Source of the DNA: Saccharina japonica
Lineage: Eukaryota > Sar > Phaeophyceae > Laminariales > Laminariaceae
NCBI GenBank assembly: GCA_008828725.1
Contig: MEHQ01004280.1
Span: 267,041 to 331,040, forward strand
Length of the DNA: 64,000 bases
Reading direction: 5' to 3'
The number at the start of each line of letters is the position of its first letter. Position 1 is the first letter of the stretch. Positions 1-10,818 of this stretch are shown in pieces. The translations under genes and the position numbers were made by a program. A model generated the notes under the pieces. It was not told the DNA's origin, ran no database searches, and worked only from the letters and a program-made list of their open reading frames with translations.

Positions 1-582
1 GGCTGGGATGATACGGCGTGGTAAGGTGTTGTATGGTATGGTATGGCGAAGTATGTTATGGTATGTAGCGGTATGAAATTGTACGGAATGCTGTGGGAAA
101 GTGTGGAATGCTATACAAAACGACATATGTATGTTTAAGGTATTGCATGGTATGGCACGGTGCTTGTGTTCTCTAGGCGCGTGCTGGGGTGTGTGTGATA
201 CCCTTTGGTATGTTTTCGAGTAGCTACCTGGGAAACCTCAGGGTATACACCCCATTAAACACGCCTCTGGAACCATGAAATGTCGGCCAGGTCATGATCT
301 AGATCATGTACAGATCATCTACAGATCATGTACAGTAGATTCTTTGATTTCCGTTGCTAGACGGCGTGCAAGAGCTGTACCATACAGATCCCGCCCGGGC
401 GACATGTGCGTAAGAGCCATGTCATACAGATCATACAGATCCCTCCTGTCAAACCTGATCTACTATTAATAGCCCGTGCAGATTTCTATTCGTAGAGCAG
501 GAATCCACCTGCCCCAAACGATCTAGATCATGAACTGAGGATCTATGTGGTATGTACGTTTTGTGGATGGGTGACATGACAG
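1..582. other. intron or 5' part of the DUF547 gene, repeats only
   Basis: Bases 1-160 are a degenerate TGGTA-rich array, related to the reverse complement of the array at 28511-28690. From 285 a GATC-rich repeat begins. No exon seen. Confidence 0.5.
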
Positions 583-590
583 GTCTCTGG
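285..590. repeat. GATC-rich interspersed repeat, family G
   Basis: Alternating GATCATGTACA and CATACAGATC blocks around a CCGTTGCTAGACGG-like core. Related copies are at 24172, 36985, 58715, 61010 and 62420. The blocks occur in both orientations, so the element can fold on itself. Confidence 0.5.
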
Positions 591-700
591 TGCCCGTGAA
601 GGAGGGAATGGTGCTGCGAGTTTTGTCCGAGCACCACTTGTCCCAGCAGGTCGCGCTGCTTCTGCCTTCGTCCCTTACCTTCTCCCGCCCCCGGAAACAG
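583..700 (+). CDS. DUF547 gene exon 1 (first in window)
   Basis: Acceptor AG at 581-582, donor CAG/GTATGT. It enters with one base completing a split codon and leaves in phase 0. The peptide contains VKEGMVLRVLSEHHLSQQ and LLPSSLTFSRPRK, typical of early PH-domain strands. Confidence 0.7.
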
Positions 701-1975
701 GTATGTCCCCGTTTTTCAACCGTTGGGTTGTTGCGCCCGTTGGGCTGTTTGTGGCCCGTTGAAATGATGTTTGACCGTTGGATTTTTGGCTGATGGACCG
801 TTGAACTGAGAGGGGTTGGACTGGTGGAACGTTGGAAAGATAGACCGTTGGATTGGTGCGCGACTGTTCAAGAGTGTTCTTGTTGCGACCTTTGGCCTGT
901 TTGTAGAGTTGTGCACTGTTGCGTTCACTCTAATGAACGATGTCACTGTCGACAGTTAGGGTAAAGTGCTTTTCTGTGGTACCTACCCCGCCACCCACCC
1001 ACGCACCCCACCTTACCTCCCACCCCGAACTCCCTCGTATGGTCATACGACTACGGCCATGCATGACGTGCCCCCCCCCTAATCCTATCCCACCCCAACT
1101 CCCACCTCGCCCCCACCCACCCCACCCGCACCCACCCCGGGGTGGGCATGCTTGAATCATGTTTGACAGTGTACAATTGCACTTTTCCCCCTCATGATGT
1201 CCAAGTAGTCTGTTTCCGGAAACGCGGAATAGTTCGAAAGGCCTTGAGTCGCTAGCTGTCCAGCGCGTGTTGGGGCTATGTTTGGTGTCGCAGAGTTTTC
1301 GGACTGTTTGCACGGTGCGATTGTAGAGCTACGATCATCTCGAAGTTTGCCGCGTTTGTTGATATGCTTAAGTCGTAGCTCGTCCGGGCGAGCTCCGACG
1401 TCCAACAGACCATTGATAGCGTACCGGGGCGAAAATTCCAAGTAGTAGCCCCACTTTCCTTCCCTTCCCTTGTTCACCGCCCCCCCCTCCTACGTATCCT
1501 GTTTATTGTGTCGCTTGCTCGGAAGTGTCTCCGTTTGTTGATGCGAGATATTTTGGGCGTGGAGACCAAGGGGACGGGGGAAGGAGGTGCTCGGGATACG
1601 GCTACGCAGCTTATTCCCGGTGCGTTGATTTGACGTCGTCGTCTTCGTCGTCCGTGGAGTGGAGCGAAGCACCTTGCCTTGGCGTAGACCCCTGGGTTAT
1701 TACATTTGCTTGTTTTTGTGTTTGCCTGCTATAATGTAGTGCTTACTGCTACCATCGTTGTGCCTATTGTGCTACACTGCTACTGCTCCTACTACTACTA
1801 CTACTACTACTACTACTAGTAAAAGGTTGCTAGTGGTATAACCACTCCTTCTGTTGCTACTGCCTCTGTTACTATTTTGACTATTGCTCCTACCGTACGA
1901 CTACTGTTGGTGCTACTGGTGCTCTTACTGCTACTGCCACTACTACTCCTGCTACTACTACTACTACTACTACTT

Positions 1976-2024
<49 letters not shown>

Positions 2025-5000
2025 CATTACCACCACCACCACAATCCCTACCACCACACCACCACAACTACCACCACTACCTTCTTCAAACAACCCCCGC
2101 AATAATCAAGTCTTCGCTCGCAATTTGCCAGGAATGTACCTGGTGGAGATTCACACTGTGGGGCGTGTACACTACATGCTCGTCGAAGGCTTAGGCGCGG
2201 CTAGGTCCTGGGCCACCGCCATCCAACGGTGTGCTGGGCAGGATGGGAGAACGTCCCCTCAGGATGAGGTGAGTACTGCGGCACCTAGTTTGTGCGTTCT
2301 TCACTTTATACCGTTCTTTCTGCCCGTCGGCACCCAGCACACCCATGTCATCAGTGTCTATGCCGATTCTTCAATCCAAGAGAGATACAAGATACATGCT
2401 CTGTGGTCACAAAACCACGGCACGGAAATGCTACGCTACGTTATATTGCAGTCAGAAGAGTAGACAATGAAATACGATGCCATCGTACTGCATGCAACAG
2501 AGCGCGACTGACACACGCCAGCAATCCAGATATACTGCAAGAGTGTGGCAGTACCGGCCCTCTGACTCTGACACGAACAATCGTTCGCACACCGGACAGA
2601 TGATCGACCCCTGCACCTTTCAGATATCTGTTTTGCGTTTAGTACAATGGCGATCACAAACGGTTTGTCAAACACGGTTACGAACGGTTTCAAGCCAGCG
2701 GTTACAAATGGTTGAATTCCATTTTACAAGCAGTTTTAAAACAACCGTTTTAAAAGGGTCTGAACAGATAGGCTACAAACGAGTTTCAATCAAACGGTTG
2801 CAGAACGGTTGAGTATGAATGTCACAAACAGTTTTAATCAACGGTGATTAAAACGGCTCGACTAAAAGGTCACACAAGGTTTACAAAAAAACGGCTTCAA
2901 ATGGTTCACCACATACATAATAGGTTACAAACTGTTTCTTAAAACACGGTTACACAAACGGTTACAAAACTGCACGTGGTTGAGCAGGTGAGCATCAGCG
3001 ACCCGTTCAGCCAGTACATGACCAAAAAGTCCACCTGGAAGGCCAGCAACTTCTGGGTGCTCAACTGCCGCCGGTCCGAGCTATCGCCGGACCCGGCTGG
3101 GGAAGGATGGGGCGATGGGTGCTGGCTGGAGGGGGGAGGGGTAGGCAACGAGGTATGCGACTTCGTGGCGGGCTTGCTGAGACAGGTGAACTCAACATGT
3201 AACTATGCTTGCCATTTCGGGGGACGATAGTAAATAGGACCTACGGAACACACAAACACCTATATATTTACCGTACATACTTTTACTAACGGTAGTTGGC
3301 CCTAATTACTATGGTCCCCCTTAATATTAAACAAAGTATATACCAACTTGTGTTGGAATTAAAATTTTGAAGCTGCTCCGTTTACGTCCCCAACGATTGT
3401 TGAGGGACGGGGGAGTGTGAATCTCCCCGGAGTTGGAGGGGGGGCGGGGCGTACTCATTTGTTGGTCGCCACGCATTCCTTTCGAAATAGGGGAGGGGGG
3501 TACTTAAGTCATGCAAGGCCATAGTCGTGTGACCATAGACCCTCGCACCCTTACAATTTTTCGCCAACTAGGCAAATTGCTTCGGTGGTTGGGGGGGGTA
3601 TAACTTGAACGTCCCTGGTGCTTGGAGAGGGGGGAGGGGGGAAGGGCATACTTTGAATATCTCTGGTGTCTAGGGAGACTATAGTTTTGAATCTCCCCGG
3701 GCGGGAAGATTTTGAATCTCTCAGTGTTCAGGAGGGGTGTACTCATGTCGTGCATGGCCGTATTAATAGTAGTAAGGGGAGTTGTGGCATGATTTGAATC
3801 TCCCCGGTGTTTGCGAGGGCATAATTTTGATGCCTCCGGTGTTAGGGGGGGGGGCACGATATAGTGTCCCGGAGGGCCGGAGGGGGGGGGGGTACTCAAT
3901 GCCATGCATACTCGTAGTCTTACGACCATAGATCCTCGCATCCCTTCAATGCCGGGACGGAGCACGTCGGGTTTTTCATCAACCACGCAGGCGTTGCTGG
4001 CACCAAGCGCGAACGCCGTGAAGCGTTCCGCGAGTCGCATGAAGGGCTGGCTGCATCATAAGACGCACCGCTTGCGAGGCTGCCTTCGGCACCTTGTTAT
4101 TTATTTCTTGCATATGGACGACAGCGTGGAATGGCATGCTTCAACATTTAAGGGTTGTTGGTTTTACCTTTAGAAGCGTGACAGGACTTGAAACAGCTGG
4201 AAGGGGTAGAGATGGAGAGACTCGGTGATACCACAACCCCCAGCAACCAGATGCCCGACTCTTGTCATACGTGCACCTCCTAAATCTACACAGTACGTCG
4301 CGTCCGTATCTTGCTACAAGCACCAAGCAACAAAGGGAGGGGGGGAAGGGGGGGGGGTTAGTGTACCCGGTGTTTAGGAGGTGGCGGGGGGCGTGTAGTA
4401 CGATGACCATGTCGCTATATATCGGATTGTCATCCACATGTTAATAGTGACGTTGACGAAATGCCATTGTCAGAATGACGTCTACTTAAAATACAGTACG
4501 CGACAGATGTTAAGAATCTCTTATGTTTGGCCAGACTGGGATTCTTATGTAAGACTGGGTGTGTCCCACACTATTTTCAGTACAAAGAGGTCGCATTATT
4601 ATTTTTTCCCCAAAACCTCGGTCTCAATTTCCTAATTATCAGATTCTTAACATGTGTCGCGTACTACTGTATGCTATCACGGGTGGGCATATGTAGTAAG
4701 ATAGTAATCAGAACATACGATGGACCCAAAAACAACGTACCCCCTAATGTTTATACTTCGTGTACCCCATTTTGGTCCTGATTACTATGTTCCCCCGAAT
4801 TAGGATTATGCGTTTTCGCCCCTTGACTTGACCGTCCCCTTCACTAAAACTGCGCATGTTAAGGAAACCTTAAGGGCTTGGCGTGCTAGAAAAAGCCGGC
4901 CTTCCAAACATAATTTTGGTCTGCACAATGTCGTCATAGATTAGCGAGCAAGAGAATGCTGTGAAAGCGTATCATGTACGGTTGCGTTTGTAGTGCTGTC

Positions 5001-5345
5001 CTGGGGTTTGCGATGCTGTGCTGCCCAATCCGAGAAGATCAAAAGAGGCAGAAAATGGAGATGCAGGGGCAGATGTGATGCTGTGGCGTGTCTTCCCGCC
5101 TTTCTGTACTGTACGATAGCCGCGATTTCTTATACCCACCCCTCCCACCACCCTTCCCCCTCGCCCTCCTCCGCCTTGCATGCTTTTTGCTTAAACAGGC
5201 TCTGGAGCTGAACGACGACAGTAAGCCCGAGCAGCTTATTTCTTTTCTCGACAACGTCTGCAAGTTGAGGTGTGGGGGCCATCCGTCCAGGCGGGTTGGG
5301 TTGAGGTTTTGGCTGTTTCATTTTCGTGTTTTCTCCCTTTGGTAC

Positions 5346-5378
<33 letters not shown>

Positions 5379-5405
5379 TACTGTACTACTACTACTAACT
5401 ACTAT

Positions 5406-5437
<32 letters not shown>

Positions 5438-5441
5438 TTAA

Positions 5442-5488
<47 letters not shown>

Positions 5489-5489
5489 T

Positions 5490-5530
<41 letters not shown>

Positions 5531-5534
5531 TTAT

Positions 5535-5591
<57 letters not shown>

Positions 5592-8500
5592 GGGGGACCA
5601 TAGTAAATAGGGCTTACGGTACACACAAAACCTATATATTTACCTTTTTTTACTTACAATAATTGGTCCTATTTACTATGGTCCCGTGTAATAGCTGTAC
5701 TGCTACATCAATATGTTATCTACTACTACTACTGTTGACACTAATGTTTTTCGTTTATTGCAGATGGATGCCGCTGGAGGGCCTGTCGCAGGCGGAGCAG
5801 CTGTCGGTGTTCCTGAACCTCTACCACGTCATGCTCCTTCACGCCTTCTTCCTGCTCGGCCCGCCAGGAAGCCCGTTGAGGTTAGTTTAGCGGCTACGGT
5901 TCCACGCGATATCTCAACGCGGCAAGTGTAGGATCTCAATGATTTAGAATGTCCACATGACCTAGAATGTGATATTTCCGATTTGTGAAAGGTTTTCAAG
6001 ATAATAATTAGCTAAATTCACAAGTTGAGGATTGAAACTGTGGGTCGAGGCCGCGGTTATACATCACAAGCATACCATTCTGTGCGTCGATTCAAGAACC
6101 GTTCACTACCGTCCGTAAATGTAAGGACCGTTGGGTATGTATATATTTACTAAAACGATCCTTATATTTCCGGACAGAGTGGTAGGTTACAAGCTTGTGT
6201 TACACTCATAGGGTTGCCAGGGATGGAAGGTGCCTGGTAAGGCGACAAACTAAGGTCAAACGCTATGGTTAGAAGCTGAACTTTGAAGCGAATGCTATAA
6301 GCTTAGTCTACAAGCTTAAGGCTACAGGCTAAGGTTGCCAGCGAAGGTTTTGGAGCTAACATTTGCAACTGTGGACAGGGGCTATTTTTCATAGCTTAGG
6401 CGAGCCTAATTATTCGCTGGCTGAACCTTTTTGTTCATTCCTTCGTGGTCCGTGCTATACGCATTCCCACCACTGGGGTGTCCGATGCTTTTGTTTAATC
6501 CATTATCCGGTGTCTTTGGATGCTGTTGATTTTTTCGATGTCTATCCGTCCTTCTCACCCAATTTTCCGGTATCCGTGAGAGTGTGTGCGATTTGTGTCC
6601 AAGGTGAGCCTATCCTATGTCTGCGGTATCGGAGCCTTTTTGCCCATTCCTTGGATTTTTTTGTGTCATTTTGATTTACGTTCAACGAACCTGCTGTGGC
6701 CTTGGCAATAGGTTTGCAATATTGTTTGATATTGTTACTTTTATTGGATAACCGCCTGGTTTTCTCCCGCAATTTTCCTATGTCGTTGATTTTTTTGTGC
6801 ATTTTGTGCCATCTTGGGCAATATTGTGCAATTTTGTGCAAGTTTGTTGATTCCTCGGGTGCTGTACGTAGTCCTTCTTGCTCACTCAATTCTCCAGTAT
6901 CCGCGCAAATTTGTGCAATATTGTCCATTTCTAGATGTACATCCGTGTTGTCACTCAATTCTCCCGTATCCGTGCAATGTTGTGCGATTTTGCTGGTTTG
7001 TTTTGGTACCAGGGTGGCTAGCTACTTCACGACCCTGTCCTACGAAGTCGGAGGCGAAGTATTTTCGATGGCTGACCTGGAGCACTGCGTTTTGAGAGCC
7101 AAGACTAGTCAGCCCAAGCAGGTGGGGGGCGGGGGGGGGCTGCTGGCCTGCCTGGCCTTGCCTTGGCTTGTCATGGCTTGTCTTTGCTTGGCTTGTCTCG
7201 TCTTAGCTTGGCTTGTCTTATTTGTCTTGTCTTGCCTCGTCGTATCTTGTGTTGGGTTGTGTTGTCTGGTCTTGTCCTGCCTTGTGTTGCCTTGCCTCGG
7301 CTTGCCTTTCAACGTCTTGTGTTTTCTTGTCTTGTCTAGTGTCACGATATTTCATGTACCCAAACAGCGGGTAAAATGCTTTATGTACCCAATCACCGGG
7401 TTCGATCTTTGTCCTCGTTGCTGTTACTCTCAGCTCTTATCTAAGCTGACCATCCCGATGCCTTCTATCCCCAACCCTGAACATCAGTTCATGTCCAAAA
7501 TGATAATCCTGACGCCGTATAACCCTGGCCCCAAACCCTAACCCTAACCCCCAGTTTCTGTCCAAGCTGATCATCCCGACGGCCGAGTACCCGTTCTCTC
7601 TACGAAAACCCGAGCCGCGGGTAAGTTTCGCTCTCAACTGCGGCAGCACCAGTGGGGTTCCTGGGGTGTCTATCTACAGGTGGGCAGATATGCTATACAG
7701 GAGATGGCGGTTTGATCCCTTGGTTCCTTGACTGATCGCCCCCGTCAAACTTGCTAGGAGACCATTGTGTGACCCCTCGACTGACAGCCCCCCTACACTA
7801 AAGACAGTACAATATGGCCAAACAATGCCTTCACGCGCCCAGAAAGACTGGTTTCCTATACAAAAATAATACTTGGTAGAATATTTGCTGGTGCGCGAAA
7901 CGGCAGCTTGAAACGACAGTAGTTGCACCGCGTCCATCCAGTGCCCCAGGGAGCCACACATTGAACACGCACGCGTGGTCCAGGTGTAGACCTGTAGATT
8001 GGTAGAGCGTGGCTTGTTTTTTCGTCCGCTGCTGTTGTTCGCGGCCCGTTAAAGGAGGGAGGGAGAGAGGGAGTGAGGGAGGGAAAAAATGCTATCATCC
8101 GGCGTACTATCAATAGTAAGCATACCAGTGCAATGCACTGGTACGGTTTTGCACACCCCGCACGACTATATAGCGATTGACGAGTATTCGCGAAATCAAG
8201 AGTTTGCCCAGCTTTCATCAGAACTGTCGATAGTGCACACCAAGTCACCAAGTCATGAACAGCTTCATTCCGAGATTTTTGCCCGGCGTTGGGGGGTGGT
8301 GTTGAGGTTCAAAGCTTAAAGTCAAGTTCTCTTCAACTATTTTGGCGACGGTAGGCCAAGTCTTGAACTCAGCTCATCACTCGAATACATGTTGATACGT
8401 AGTGCAACGACTCAATCGTGCACAACATAATAATTATGAAGATAGTATAGCTGTCCCTAGGAACTCGCGCAGCAGGATATTAGTAGCTGTCGTCAACTTG

Positions 8501-10627
8501 TGTGCATTGGTGGGAAAAAAAAACAGGATAAAACGTCGACGACGTGCCCCGAGAACCCTATTGGAACCGTCTTAACCCCCCACCAACATTTTTGGTTTCT
8601 GATGTGCACGCTTGAATAGTTGCGTTCTACGATGAAGTGTCCCCACACCAAATTTCAGATCAAAATTCGAAAAACTGAGCCCCGAAAGTGCATTTGAATG
8701 GAGCGTTCTGGTCTTGGCCGGACCAGCTCGTAGTGCGGGGAAAAAAAAGGAAAAAACGAGGGTCGCGGGTTCGAAACCGTGTTGACAACGTTTTTGTCGC
8801 CGTTAGAGTTGCAGTACGTTTACTTATAGAAGTAAAGAAAAACTAGATTTTTACACCACTTGTACGAGTAGGGTAGCAGGTAGTACAGGTGCTTGTCATT
8901 ACAATGGTCAGGGGTTCGAGACCCGTGTACCTCTCACAACTTCTTTTTTTATGTGAGAGTACAACGAATTACACAGATAAAAATATGAGAATATGTTGGA
9001 TAACCGTAGTAGACGAATAAAATTCTGAGAATTTGATTAAAAGTGCCGACGGAAAAGTGCAGACAGATTCAACTGTTTAATCAAGTAAAAAACGGTCGAT
9101 GCTTTCTCGCAGGGGGTCCCTATCACGAGAGACTTCGTCGAAATTAGAAACTCGCATTCGCTCGTAATAACGACAACAACAACAACAACAATAATCATAC
9201 CAATCCTTCTAATCATAATCATGATCTCCGTGTGTGCGAAAAAAACCCTGTACATGAACGAATAATTTGTTGTTTCCGTTCACCAATATAATATTTCTCC
9301 GTTGACGACATACGTACTCGTACGTCGTACCTGGTTGTAGTGTATGCGAAAAACAATCTGTTCATGAACGGGGATTTCTTTTGTTTCCGTCCACGAATTA
9401 AATAAATTCTCCGTTCACGGCTTACATACATCGTACGAGTACCTGGTTGTAGTTTTCTCCATGCACGAATGGAGCTTTAGCTTGTGTACTTGTATCTGCG
9501 AATGAGTTGGTACGCCTCTCCGTGTATGGTTTCAGGAGTTCCGCCGTGTATGCTTTCAGAAGCTCCGCCTCGTATGAGAGGGTGGTTTACCAGTTATTCG
9601 ACAGCATGGTTGAGGGCCACTGTATACGAACCGGATGATACTAAACGTAACCCTAAGCCTAAGCCCATCAAACCCAATCAGCTATCGGTTGGCAATAGAG
9701 ATAGTAGACCCTTTGTCCTGTACACAGCCTGCTTCAACCAATAGTGTCGAATAACTGGTCGACTCTACTGGCGTACTGGTATGATTCGGTCAGTTCCTCC
9801 CTGTACTATTGGACAAGTATGTGGCAAGTTCCTCCGGGAATCATTTGGTAGGTTCCCCCGCGCACGAGGTACATAATTTGAAGTTGCTCCTTGCGCGGAT
9901 CAGGAGTTTCTCAGTGCCCGCACGGAATTTTTTATCCGTGCCCGAGTGTATATGGGGTGTGACCCTATTTTGTAGGATCATACACCATAGGCCGGAGTCG
10001 GCAAGTTCCATCCCTAGGATTTGGTCGCATTGGTGCCCCTGCCTTCCTGCCACCTCGAAAGCATTATGAGAGATGTAGATGTTTGATTGGGTTAGGGCTC
10101 GCGTTATAGTGGGTTAGTGTTCGTCCGCTTTGTTTCGCACGCAGGCTCCGTCAGCCATAGCGTCGAGTTTGTGGTATGCTGCCTTGAGTTTTAGGGTATT
10201 GGTCCGCACGCTCGAGAACATGGTTGACAGACAGTATGTATACTAATGTATAGGAATATATTACTAACCCTACCCCTACCAAAAGGGTTGGCCAATCAGG
10301 CATCTTCTAGGGCTAATCATTTTCGTCTCACGCACAGTGTGCGGCAACCATTTGCTCGGAAAAGTGATAACGCTATAATACTGCAATGTTTCCCCTCGGT
10401 GTCTTGTGTGCGTTTGCCGGCTCTCTCTCTCTGGCTGTGTCGCAGGCCCGAAGAGGTGGATCGGCAGCTGGATGACGCGGCGATGTACTACGTTAGCACC
10501 ACCACCCAAGTGAGTCATCAGAAGGCTCGTGCTGCGGAAGAGGGGGTACTGCTGTACCATTTTTATGCTTCTCGGGTTCCTAAAATGAGGGTCTCTATAC
10601 CTCACGCAAATACTGTTATACGGCGGT

Positions 10628-10694
<67 letters not shown>

Positions 10695-10779
10695 GCTACT
10701 ACTACTACTACTAGTGCTACTATTGCTGCTACTGCTGCTACTACTACTACTACTAGTGCTACTATTGCTGCTACTGCTG

Positions 10780-10818
<39 letters not shown>

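Larger units (their letters stand above)
7680..10445. other. intron between DUF547 exons 7 and 8
   Basis: 2.8 kb without an exon I can support. Holds the tRNA-like segment at 8735 and the two-unit repeat at 9225; the rest is unique or unrecognised. Confidence 0.6.

Noticed and set aside
5130-5624. Poly-Val, poly-Thr and poly-Ser ORFs
   Set aside because: Translations of the TAC triplet array.
8862-8935. Possible tRNA gene ending GGGGTTCGAGACCC with a T run
   Set aside because: The T arm is good, but the acceptor ends do not pair and no proper anticodon arm forms. Kept only as a tRNA-like segment.
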